DNA from: Saxidomus purpurata
Lineage: Eukaryota; Mollusca; Bivalvia; Venerida; Veneridae
Assembly (NCBI GenBank): GCA_022818135.1
Contig: JAFMSR010000006.1
Location: 30,659,522 to 30,723,521, forward strand
Direction of reading: 5' to 3'
Length of the DNA stretch: 64,000 nt
In this document: positions 23,294 through 36,600 of the stretch, piece by piece
Layout: each line of letters starts with the position of its first letter
How positions within the stretch are numbered: position 1 is the first letter of the stretch
Notes under the pieces: generated by a model
Database searches by the model: none
What the model was told of the DNA's origin: nothing
Seen by the model: the letters and a program-made list of their open reading frames with translations, nothing else
Made by a program: the position numbers and the translations under genes

Positions 23294-26178
23294 ATGGTCA
23301 ACAATTTCATCAACTTGTATGATTATGATGAATTCATTATGTTTAGTCCCTAAACGTTCACTAGATATGTGAACAGAAAATCTTGATTTTCAATGAAAAT
23401 AGAGCGAGGCATTAACTTCAGTTTTGCCAGTTTTTTTATCATTAAGAGAAGTTCAAACTAATTCTTGTTCATAGTTTTTGAAGTAATGCCCCGGACTGGA
23501 ACATATGTAAGAAGTAAATTTGAATAAATAAAATATTACACAGTATATCGTTACAGCCCTTCTATTACTTAGTGCCTCTTACTGTCTCATATCAGTGTGT
23601 GGAATTTCAACCAAAAGCTTTTGAGGTGTGTCCTGGAAAAGAAAGTAATCGTTAGTTTAAACAGAGCTTTTATTTTCAAATTTATGAATGTTCACTTGTT
23701 CATAGTACATGTATTAAATTCAGTATATGTATGGTTTAAATCTGACATAAAATGGCCTTATACCATGACACTTGGCATTGATTTGTTTGGCCTTCATGTC
23801 ATCTAAATGTCATTTCATTTAAGGGAACACAGACATAGCCAGTTCAAGGTTTCTCTTTGATAAGTGTGATGAATACCTATGTATGAAACGCACTCAAAGA
23901 GCTTAAAAACAACAACAAGACATTATGTCAAAAGTTACTAACTTTCTGAAATACAACGTATTAATAAGAAGGATAGATCCGAGTTATACTGTAATTATGT
24001 TTTTAGTTATGATTTGTCACTAGTATAGGATTGGTACAGCCAAATTGAGGTCACTCGAAATGTCAAGGGACTGTAATAATTTCGAGTCGGCGCATCTTCG
24101 AGTAAAAGGTATTATTAGGAATAATCCATGGACACCGGACGTTGTTGTAATTACACACCTAATTGCAACGTAAAAGCCAAAAACAACATTTCTTAAATAA
24201 AATAAATTAAAAGCGTTTTTTATTCACGTTATTGCGAAACAAATACAATATACACATAAATTAGATATGCACCATGCTGAAGGAACAACTACTTTTCAGT
24301 CGTAAATATAATAAGGTCCATGATATATACAAGGCCCTTCACTAGATTACTCGAAGCTTAGATAAAAGATACTGTAACCGATTCAGATATCCTTCCAGAT
24401 AACCTTGGCCCTTCTCTAGATTACTCGGAAATCTCTTCTATCAGTATAAATAAGATAGCAGGTACAATTTTGATAATCATATCTTGAGTCAGTCTTTGTT
24501 ACAAAAAATTTGACCACTCAATTTAATGTGTATCACACTCATCATGAAAATGTCAAACATTTTAAAAATTATCTACAGAACAGAACAGAACGTACCTTTT
24601 ATTTAGTTCAAGTGCATAAACTACACAATAACGACAATATAACACAGTAATTTAACAAATACAGATATATTTATGACTTCGGTAGATACATTGTGTATCT
24701 ACAAAGTAATATTTTAATATCCTTTATGGTATAAAAGTGACTACAGTAATTACTTAATGTACTTAAGGGGGGATGGGGATTGGAGAAGTTCTAAACCAAA
24801 ATTATAAAAATAACTCTTGTTGTGTTAATAAATTTTATTCTCTTCTAAAAATATGTAAGTAATGTACTAGATAATGTTTTAGTATCAAACTACATTCGGT
24901 CTGATCAAGTGTAGTCCTATTATTTTACATCCATTTTTGAATAACGCATTTGCACAGTGTTCATTTTCAGTGACTTAAGGGGGGTCACTGGTGAAAATCA
25001 AACTAACAAGCTTTTCATGAAATCTATTTTTTAATAATGTACAACATTTTCTAAGATATTTCGAATAAAAAAAATGATGGGTCAATGATTGAACTTTTTC
25101 ACAATATCCATTTTTATAACCACACTCTACACAGGAAATATAAATCAGAAAATTGCCAGAAAATTGGGTAGGACATCAGAAATTTGCCAGTATTTTCCTC
25201 AACCTGCAAAATATGGTCAAACAAAATCACTAAACTGCAGCACAAGTTCAAGCAAATGTAAGAAAACCTTAAAACTGTACATTGTGAAACATTAAAAAAA
25301 ATATTTCATCTTAATACAGCTTAGCACCAATGATAAAACATCATAAAAATAAGAATTTTATGGCAATTTTAGATACAAAATACATATAGAAGAAATAACA
25401 AGGATTTTGTAACAAACTTACATGCCATAGAACATCATATGGTAATCAAAAATATGCCATAAAAAGTGGGTGTCAATGTTCATCTAGAAAAGTTAACACC
25501 TATGATTTCTCAACACCCCACATTTAATTGATGAAAACTCATATTTTCTGTACTTTGCTTATAGTTATAATCTCTGACTACATACAACACTTTTAACATG
25601 TATTTCAGATACAAAGGTGCTCATTTCCTGAAAAAAAGTTTGCAAAGAATCATGATATGTCAATATTGTAAAAAAAACAAGTGGAATACATGTTGAATTA
25701 CCCCACCCACTGCCTATACAATGCAAACAAAAATAATTATGTTATGTGTTTGTTTTGTCTTTAAAATACCTTTGACAATATATGTAAGCAAAATAGATAG
25801 CGACTGTTAAAATTTCTTCTATATAACATTACTATGTTGCCATGGCAACCATTCCAGAACGGCATAAAAGTACATGTATGTGTCATATTATTGACTTATA
25901 ATGTGCACAAAAATTTAAACTGGAAAAATTCAATTGGACAAATTTCATAATGTACACACAATTATTTTCAGTCATTAGTGTTCTGGAATGATGTTCAGGT
26001 AAACTGCCACCTAATAAAATGACCAAAATCAGTTGAAATGGGCGTAAAATTCACATGGTAAATTGATCTTTATTGCATAAAATGAAAATGTGTCCTAGTA
26101 TCAAACTCATTTAAAAATAAAGTGATCAGACAACATCTATGACAGTTTAATATTTTTAAACAATAAATTTGTTTAATT
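23294..26178. other. Gap-flanking intergenic DNA and probable 3'UTR of the transposase gene
   Basis: AT-rich with no gene. The part nearest 26178 is expected to hold the 3'UTR of the minus-strand gene. 'Aataaa'-type signals are too frequent here to choose one. Confidence 0.4.
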
Positions 26179-27613
26179 TTATTGTTCTGACAAATACTTA
26201 CAAATTGAGTCTACAACTTTCATGCTTTTAGTAACTCTAACTTTTCCATTTACAACTTCACCAAGTAAATCAACAATGCCCTGTTTTCCATTTCGTTTAT
26301 GGACTACTATCAAATTTTGGAAATGAAGGCCACTGCCTGCACATTTTCTTGCCAAATTTTGACTTAAAACCTTTCTATCTTTACAATCTATGAAACTTGG
26401 TAAAGACTGACTAGTTCTGCGGCTGTGATAAAATGACTGAATAGCATAGTCAAAAGAAAACAAACAGTTTTTAAGAATATTATCTGATACATCTACAGAA
26501 CTCACAAGTTTCATTAAAGATTCCACATCTTGTAAAGCATTGTGTGCATTGTATGATTCACCAAGTACATCATGTACAAGATTAACCTGGGAAAATGATT
26601 TTAAGTGTGGATGTGACTGTTGGAACAGTTTTCTGGTATCAATGAAACTTGCAATGATCTGAGAGAATTCACTAACTAGGTGGCAGTTTTCCAGTGCATT
26701 TACAAGAACTAAACTATCAAATGACTTTATGTTATGACCAACTAAGGTCAACTTATCATTGCTAACAGCTTTCAAATATAATTTAAAAGAATTTAATGCA
26801 TCTAGGATGTTAAGTGATTGCACAGGTGAACCATGATAGAATAATTTATTTCCATTTTTTGTAAGTCCTGTTATTTTTGATGCTTGTTTAGATATTCCTT
26901 TATTTGGCAAAACATAGCAGGAGAAGGGCTCTTTTGAATAATTACTTCCAGCTGCTATCTGGGTGATGTGTGAATTTCTACCTATAAAAAAAAAAAAAAA
27001 AATGTTTTCCTTTTCAACAAATATTTGAGACATGTTGAGGAATACATTGAGGTATATAAGCCCTCAGCTTTCTGTTTCTTTGTACACAGTAACATACTGC
27101 ATATTTTATTAAATAAGGGGCCATAATTCAGGAGGTACTGATACGATTTAGCCATTTAACAAACTCCTTTGAGGTCTTGCGGTCTGATACATTGTGTTAA
27201 GTTTAATAAACAAAATAATTCTGGATGAATGGACTAATGACAGACCTTTGTGTCCAGGTGAGTTCAAATCTTCAAGCACAGATAAATCTCAATCCAAGCA
27301 AATCAACTTAAACCTATTTATTACAGTGTTACAAAATTATTTATGGTTTCTGTCAGGAGTATTTTGCAACTGACACTCTGTCTGCATTTGATATCTAAAC
27401 TTGAAAATATTTGAGGCAGTTTCCTTCAACATACCTAAATCTGTGGTTTCAAGGTCAAAGAACACCCAAGGAGTACCAGTGTTGCATTCACTTGAATCTA
27501 CCGGTGGAAAACAAGGTGGAGGAATTGTTTCTATGTCTGCATCCTGCAGATTACAAGACTCTCCCTGATATGTTGTGCCCTCTCGCACTTCATTAGAAGA
27601 AGACTTCTGGGAT
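26179..27613 (-). CDS. Exons 8-9: DEDDh (DnaQ/PolIII-epsilon type) exonuclease domain
   Basis: Exon 8 (27435-27613) and exon 9 (26179-26981) encode residues 541-866. ExoI is FFDLETTDLG (D593, E595), ExoII is GHNIKSFDSL (D688), and ExoIII is the H-x4-D block AHNALQD (H746, D751), so all five acidic/His positions of a DEDDh nuclease are present. The ExoI motif is split from the rest by the 453-nt intron 27434-26982. The tail (residues about 770-866) is basic and resembles no domain I know. Family knowledge: DEDDh enzymes remove nucleotides 3' to 5' from DNA or RNA. PML-like proteins and several transposon-derived proteins carry related domains. The substrate here is unknown. Confidence 0.85.
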
Positions 27614-30600
27614 CTGTTAATATTATGAAGATTCAAATAAAATTTTCACTTATCAGTACTCTTAAACCTAGAGAAACAGAGAATGCTAAACCTTGTTACT
27701 ACATTGATAAACAGAAATCAGTAATTACAATTACAACTTAACATATAAAATTAGTTTTTTTTTCTGACATGCCTTAAATAGTTTGGTAAAATCAACGAGA
27801 CTTTTTTAATATTTAAACAAGAAATGCGGCAATGCCGCCAAACCAGATTTTCAACAGCGCCTGTAGAAATTCTAGAATTTAATAATACATTTATTAAAAA
27901 AAAACAAGTTACAAAGTAGACATGAAATAATATATCATATCTTTTTTAAATTACCTCCAAAGATGATATGACCTTTGACTGCCAAATCAAGTTAAAATCA
28001 TGTAAACAGGATTTTCAATGTTAATGTCACTGTGACCTTGACCTTGGAGCCAGCCATGCGGAACATGCGTTCTGCACGTCATCTTGATGTGGTAAACATT
28101 TGTCTGAAGTTTCATCAAAATTCTTCAAAGGGTTGAAGAGTTACAGAGCGGACAGGATTTTCAATGTTAATGTCACTGTGACCTTGACCTTGGAGCCAGC
28201 CATGCGGAACATGCGTTCTGCACGTCATCTTGATGTGGTAAACATTTGTCTGAAGTTTCATCAAAATTCTTCAAAGGGTTGAAGAGTTACAGAGCGGACA
28301 GGATTTTCAATGTTAATGTCACTGTGACCTTGACCTTGGAGCCAGCCATGCGGAACATGCGTTCTGCACGTCATCTTGATGTGGTAAACATTTGTCTGAA
28401 GTTTCATCAAAATTCTTCAAAGGGTTGAAGAGTTACAGAGCGGACACAATTTCGTTTGACGCCCATCCGCCCATCCGCCCATCCGCCCGCCATACCCCAA
28501 TCTAATAACCAGGATTTTCAAAATTGAAAACCTGGTTAACAAATAATTTGCCGCATCTTATACAAGGGTCAATTAAAAAAAAAATCAGTAAGGGATGCGT
28601 TTTATAAGTGAGCCTGTCTTATAAGCAAATATATACCATATTTTCATTTTAATTCCATTTATCAAGTTCAACATTGTAACAGTTATTTACTGACAGATGG
28701 ATAACCCAACCTATCATTGCTATTCCTGGGCTAGCGATATCCAATGCATTGGATCCAATCGTCAAAGTGTGAAATAGCTCTTCACAGGGATAAAAGCCAC
28801 AGCCTCTGATTTGACAGAACTTTTCTAGTAGGACAACTATATAGAACATCACACTAGCAAAACATATATTTACTTCACCTTTCAGATTTTAATTGCATCC
28901 TTCGCTTTTTAGCTCTATATGTGCTCTTTATTGCTTTTTTCCTTGCAGCCTTCAAATCCCTTAATATTGCTCTTCTTTTAGTGAAAGTGCCTGGAGAAAG
29001 ACCTATCTTTTCATTTGCCTGAAATAGATTATAAATAACATACTTGTAGCAAGTTAGATGTTTTAAAATCTCAGAAATATCTTCATGCCATGAAACAATT
29101 TAGATTAAATTTTGATGATATGTTAATACCAAAGATTTTATTATGAAAAGACTTAAAACTTTGTTGTATAAAGGTTGTTAGGCCTGATTAATAAACAATG
29201 CATGTATGAAAAAATATCATTGTTATTAAATAAATGACAGAAATTTACATGTATGAACAGAGTTCTCCATTTAACTAATTAATAAGACAATTTCAAATTT
29301 AGAACTTAATATCTGCACTGAATGCTTCTTTCACATGATGCACTTTTAAAATAATGCATTCATTTTCTTAGCTATAGGTACTAGAGGACAAGAATGTTAT
29401 TACGTCTGGCATCACAATACTTTCAAATTCTATTAATGATAATGAAACAATTGAGAACGGTGTTGTTAAAGTCTGGAAACTGTGTAAACTGTGTATATGA
29501 AAACATAATTTTCAAACATAACTCAGTAACTTAACCCAAGAACAATATCAGAAACTTTACTCTATACATTTCATTTCAGATGTACTAGGAATGTTCTAGA
29601 ATATTTCAGAAAAGTTACATAACTTTCAAATACTTTTCAGTTTTTGTGATAAAGGTTTTGCTGTATGTATGATGATAAATATGGTTTTCATTACTTAATA
29701 ATTGCAACAAGCCAACTTTAATATTCTTGTATATCGGATCGGCATTTCCGGTGATTTTACCCATGCTGGAAAAGCAGGGGTGGCACCCCTCCTATGCCAG
29801 ACAACTCTCGTGAATAACTTATGACTTAACGTTATAAACATTATGACATCACTTTCCAAAAACACAATGTCGGCAACTCGTTTGTTTTTCATGACATTTC
29901 ATCATTTTGATAAGTTTGCATTTTGAAATCTACTTTAAAGTGCAAGACGGTATGCAAGAAAAAGTTTCCATCTTGAGACACTTGGTTAAGGTGATAATAT
30001 CTGTCACCTCTGGTAACTGTTTTGCCGGAACTTGTCAGAGCCTTGTTCCCGCCAAAACAGTTACCCTCGGTGACGGATATTTCGATCTGTTCCTCGAGCT
30101 CATGACAGAAACTATTAATCTAAGAATGCATCAGATGTTCTTGTGACTATGGGTAAAATCTTGTAAGTGGAAATTATTTACTAACATGCAAAATATGTAA
30201 CTTTTTCAAATTCTTTCCAAACACTTCTTGTATCATAAAACTGTGTTTTGGAATAGCCCATTTCACAGAAATTTGGTTGCCATTTAAAAGTGTATGTAAA
30301 TGGTAGCTACCCGTTGGCCTGTCACTCACTTGTCACTGTCAAATGTGATAGAGTCACTGATTCCCATTGACTTCCCGTAAAATTCTGAATGAAATGGGCT
30401 ATCTCTAAAAGCCTGCTAAAATAACTGAATATGAAACATTTTACAATATTCTTACATTTAATAGATATGTATTACCACTGTTCTTTTGGGCCACTGCAGC
30501 TGCAACTCTGTAATTTAAATTACCTGAGCCAGACAAATGCAGTGACTTTGGGGCCTTTGAGGCTACCATCATATTAAAAGACTCATTGGCTTGGGTACTT

Positions 30601-33600
30601 CCAAGACTACACAGCTTGGCTGTATGTTTTCTGTATGAACCAATAATTCTTTGAAGATCTTCTTGCAGTGATTTACTACTTAAAGGTCTACCAAATGGAA
30701 GATTTTTGTGTCTACTGGTCTTATTTTGAAGAAAACTACACCAATTTTCATCACAATCAGAATGGTCACCAAACGGATGTTTGCAGATTGAAGACAGTGC
30801 TTTGTCTAAAGCTCCAGGATTTCCTTTGTTTTGCGATACAGCATAATTAAAACATTTTTTTAGGTAGATAATTACTTTTGCCGAAAGAGATTTATGTAAT
30901 TTTTGGATTCCAAACAGACTGTTTGCAAAGTTTTTTCTTACATGATTTTTATCTGACATTTTGTTTATGTTTGTATCAACTTCAGCTTTTAGTCTTGAAA
31001 TGGTTGTAGTATCATCATCTCCTACTACTGTTGATATTTCTATGCCAGTGTCTTTGCAGGATTTAACCATTGAAATAATCATGTCTGGCTCCATGCTTTT
31101 AGCACTGCCATCATAGTTTCTGTAGCAATCATGTGCTTCTGCTGACTTACCGAGTTTCAAAGCGCTTTCACAAACTCTGCATGTCTTTGACCTGACTTGA
31201 TAGTTTATTATTTTGCCTGTTTGCATTCCAATCATGGAGCAGTGTCCTAAAATGTATTTCAATAAAACTATGGATCATCATAATTAACCAATGATAGCAT
31301 TTTACAGTGAAACATAGCATAAAAGCAGCAAATAAGCAAATTCAAAGGGCAAATAACTCTGTTATCAATCATCAGATTAAACTGGCTAAGAAAACATATA
31401 GCGATATTTTGTCCAACAATAGGGACAAAAATCTTAGGTATATTTGAATTACAAATGTATATGAAAACTTTTTTAAAATAAAAAAAAATTAGAGTAAAGA
31501 TGTCCATAAGAAAAAATTAACTCTTACAATAGACAACAAAAGTGACATATAAAATCAGTATACATTTCATATTACACTTAAGCAAATAATTATTGAAACC
31601 AAAAAGCCATTATGGTGTATTGTAACTGTCATAAGACCTGCCACTGCCCCTTTTCTGCCACCCAGCATCAACACAAGCAGTAATACCAGCAACACCATTG
31701 TTTCTGTAATGTTTTGAAAGGAAATAATTGTACAAATGTGAGTGCTACAGTGCTCACACACTTAAAATTGGCTATATCAGGGACCATAGCTCTAACACAT
31801 ACTGTGCACCTTTGCTAGTTTTCGGGTAGCTATGATCTTACAGAGTTTGATAAAAAATAACTAAAAATAAAGTTTTTCTTGCATACAAGATCGGGGCTAT
31901 TTGTAGTTTTCACCAGTGCTAGAAAATCTTGTATTACATCCCCCATGTAATATGAATCTCGTGAATAACATGTGATGTAACCTTATAAACATTGGTACAT
32001 TACTTACCCAAACAAAACACCTGCATATTGTTTGATTTTATGTCATAATGTATTATTTGGGTAAGTTTGCATTTAGAAAATCTTTAAGTTTTAAAGTGCA
32101 AGATGGTATGCAACAACTAGTTTCTATCTTAAGACATTTGGAAATATCCTACACCTCAGTAGACTGTTCAGTAATTTATAATTTGTTGAAAAGCACTGTT
32201 CAGTAATTTATAATTTGTTGAAAAGCAATAATACACACCCTTCATTAAGACGCACTTCCTCTTGTAGCCAGTCATCTGCAGTAGATTGTGCTATGTTCTC
32301 TAGAATTTTCCCGGCTTCCTTCTGTCTTGTCACTATCAGGCTGCTGCTTACTGTAGGAATATTCATTGCTGCAAAAAAGTTGTTCACCTGCTCACTACCT
32401 ATCCCAGCATGCAACAACGCTGTAAAATACATCAAGATAGGTTAAACAAAACATATTTTAAAACAAACCATGTTGAAAACAAGAGGTGTCCATAAGACTG
32501 TCAGTGCTTGGGCTTATCTAATAATAATCCAAGTAGACAATGTTTATTCAAAGGGTAATTAGTTGCAGTATTACTCTATGTATGTGTATACATGAAGTTC
32601 ACATGATTCATAGCTGCTGCAGCCAAATTGTAAACATTCTGCATGTATGGTGCTCTGATGAATGATAAAATAACTAAATTGTGATATATCTTATTATAGA
32701 AGCATCTTTATTTGCTGTGGTGATTGCAATTTTCATGCAAACCTTTTCTTGTATTATCTAATTCTAAAGAAGAAAAATATTTGTCACAAATCCTCGGATG
32801 ATACTGTATTATTTTACTTATTAACCTACCAGTTCCTAACTTTGTGTTTGCATCCCAAATGCGCTGGTGTCTCTTTCCAGTAGGCACATTATTGATTGAT
32901 CCACACTGAGTATTACTGCATGGCACTAAATAGAAAACAACAATGAAATTATACAAGTGCTTCATTATTGAGTGAAATCTTGTTATCATATACTTTTTAA
33001 TGTAATATAACACCCTACCCTGCAATTTTCAAAAATAGCCAGTATCTTTGTGAACACACAAGTGGTTGAAGTAAGTTATGTCACTGTCACATTATCATAA
33101 ATTAACAGTATATTTTGTCAACCTGAGGAAAGTACTGCCACTGAAGTATTCTTCTAAATGTGACAATATAAAAGCTATGTGATACTCACTTTTAATACAG
33201 AAATGAAAAACATTAAAAGTGAGTAAATCCAGTAGGGATATGCCAAACAAAAAATGCACATCTTTCAACAACTTTTCAACAAAAGTTTTCCAACAACTTC
33301 TCTGGTAGTAACTTTAAGTTATCATTTTTTTGGCATGATAACATTGAGGCTGTCATGATGACGTCATGACATTGTTTCTGCACCTATTTATTTCAGGCTA
33401 AAACTGTCATATGACTGTATATATAGTAATTTCTATCAACTTTTTGGCACTAAAATTTCATGAAGGATTTTGTGTGTAGAACACATATTGTTCTATGAAC
33501 TAATTCATCTTTAAAAAACTAACAAATGAAAACCAAAGCAATGTAATAAGCTAAATAACTTTTAACCTTTAATGATGGCTGAAAGTCCATATGTGATAAT

Positions 33601-36600
33601 CCCATTAGCATGTGATAGTTGAAGTGGGACCCCACACTTCTTGCATGATGAAAGGGCATCTGCCAGAACCCCCAGGTCAACTACTCTTCTTCCTTCCCTC
33701 CATGATTCTTCTGACCCATCACCCACTTCTACTTCTTGGGACACATCAATAAAAACACTTCGTGATTGACGACCTATAGAAATGGAAATTTCAAATAGCA
33801 TTTATCATATTTATCACTCTTATATTATGTCAAAAGTTACAACCAATTTGCATATCATGCATACTGCATATCATCTAATTTGATTTGAAGTGAATTTTAT
33901 AAAAGTCTGTCCATGAGAGCAAATATATTAGCTTTTTCTTTGTAGATGAGACCCCACTTATCAACTATTTGTTGGTAATTGTGCTTATTAGGTGCACCAT
34001 CCTCTAAAGAGACTATAATATCGGTATGACCCCAACACCACTTATCACCTGTGGACATACTTTTTTATGTACAAAAAGTTAAAACAAATTGACACAGGTT
34101 TATTTATGTATTTTTTAACCAAATAATTTCACTTAGTTCATTACCTCATATGATATTACACTAGATTAAATACATATCGTCACCTTGGAGCAAAAAGTCA
34201 TGTAACTGACCTTTTTGCGAAAATCACTTTTTGGCATTTTTAGGTTACAAATATCAATTTTCATCAGTCATTAAAGTTTGGAAGCTGTATTCTAATGAAA
34301 AATACCTTTTTTGCCAAAAAAATGAAAACACGTAACTGAACTTTAAAATTTGTTGGCGCAAAAAGTATTGTAAGTGCATTTACTTGAGTTTTTGCATTGA
34401 AGAGCTTTGACTTTGCAATAAATTATTTGGTGCAAAAAGTATTGTAACTGCACTTACCATACTTTTTACATCAACAATAATCAATATTTATTTATAATAT
34501 TTTAAAACCAAAACCTGTTATTCTTTGTTTTTTTGTGGACCCTTCATTCTTTTATCATTATTTTTTAAAAATAATTCTTTTGCTACTGATGACATCATAA
34601 CGATAAGATAATTATTGTTTACAAGGCATACAATGATGTTGATTATAGAATCAACTAAGCTCTGCTTAACCGTTTCTGTGCCATGGGCCCTTTTTGGCCT
34701 ATTGTTGTATACTATATTGAGTGCCAAGTGTCTATTTTAGGCCTATTCTAATATAATCTAGAAATGAAGTTAAATAGCAATTTAGAGACAATAGTTTGAC
34801 AATGTGTTATCTAAGCGCAACTGTCTAAATTTTACAGTTTTCCATGCAGTTGCAACTTATAATGTATGAAAGCTGTACTAATAGATATGGCCATCATAGA
34901 TACATGTATATGTATATGCAAAGAGCTAAAAAAGGAATAGTATTATTATGTTAGTGTTGTTTCTGACCTTTTGTTTAATTGGATGAAATTATCAAAATTA
35001 TGAAAGCATTTTATGATTGATCAATTCCTATTTCATTTCATTTTAACTGAGAAACGGAAAATGGTGCATTACAGATTAAACAAATTTACAAACCACTGAA
35101 TGTCTTCAATAATGTCCACTATTGGTCAATTATCTGCTCATTAAAATCATAGGACATGATGTGCGTCCGTTCCGTCCATGTTAGGCTAAATTGCAAAGGT
35201 TAAGGGTTAATTGCAAGAAAATGTTTGGTAATTTCAGGATTTTTGACGTTGGCTGAAATAACTACAAACAAAAAAACAACATGGGCTGTTCTTTAGGAGA
35301 TCATCTGACTGCCATACGTTAAATCCATATATAAATGAATTCAGAGACATATTACCAGCTAAATATTGTTGGTTTCTATTAGTATATGTCATATATAGAA
35401 ATGAAACAACTTATATTTTTTATAAAACATACAGTATTAAACATTTTCAAAATATTGTATTTAAAAATAAAGGGCAAATTTCTGCTGTTAATAATGAAAT
35501 TTACTTTTAGCAAGTGTATGGGAACGAGTATACAACATCTTCCGCAAATTTTGGGCCCATTTGCCCACCAATTCAATCGTTCAGATTTTCAAATTAATAA
35601 ACGTCTTTCTATTTTATTAAAACTTACTACTGAAATCACTTAATTATTAAGAGTTCCATCTAAATAGAAAGCAATTTAGCTCCACCCACAATACATGTCG
35701 CTTAAGCTATGCAAAAGGTCAAATTAGGTTAAACACTAAGTAAGTTAGAGTTTATTAAGTCAAATTTTAACAATTAAGAAACCCCAGTCGCTTGCTACCT
35801 CTCGCACTCTTATGGTTTCTTAATTGTTAAAATTTGACTTAATAAACACTAACTTATTCGTAAATTTTAATTCTGTGCTTACTTATAGATCTATACTGAA
35901 GTTGATTTTCAGACTTAAAAATTGTAGCAAAGATTGATTGCATCTTATGATTTGTTGCAAAGTGTATAGAATCATAAAAAATATGATCAAAAGCTAAACA
36001 CATATTCTTCTTGTGTCCATTATAAACCATAATTACTAAGACACATAGTCAGCCCCGTTAGCTCAATTGGTAGAGCATGAAACTTGAAATCTCGAGGTTG
36101 CAGGTTCAAATTCCCGGGGCTGACCAGCTAAAATAACTAACAGAATTTCGGATGAGACTTTAAAACCGAGGTCCCATGTATTGGTGCTATACACCTGGCA
36201 TGTATAAAAACCAGGATTGTCTCTGGAATTGTGACAGTTTCTGTATCTTTCACTATCCTCCGAAACCTAAAATAACTAACCTTGTTTTTGGGCGTTGTTC
36301 ATATGGTAAACCGGTACCAACAATAAGCTCTAATAAACAAACAAGACACGCCTTTTGAAGCGAAGCTTATTTTTTTATGTCAACTTATTATTTTTTAAAC
36401 GCTTAAGTGACACACACGACTTTATAATTTACAATTTTGACATTAATAGCAAAAGGGTTAAAACGTCAATGATGTCATTACTATGACGTAAAATACCGAC
36501 GTTATACCACACTGTTTTAGATATCCTTTCAATAAAATATCAAAGCTTTTGAAGATGAAATAAACAGAAAAATTGGTTAATTCTGTGGAAGATTGAGATA

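Noticed and set aside
22769..23353. ORFs across the N run
   Set aside because: They consist almost wholly of unknown residues through the assembly gap.
28100..28428. Two identical 60-codon ORFs (MSEVSSKFFKGLKS...)
   Set aside because: They are copies of the 146-bp tandem repeat read in the same relative position, with no sign of coding.
30668..30850. Plus-strand ORF within the transposase exon
   Set aside because: It is a shadow on the opposite strand of exon 30456-31246.
36048..36124. Functional tRNA gene
   Set aside because: The B box has an extra base, the anticodon and T arms pair badly, and a SINE-like body follows.
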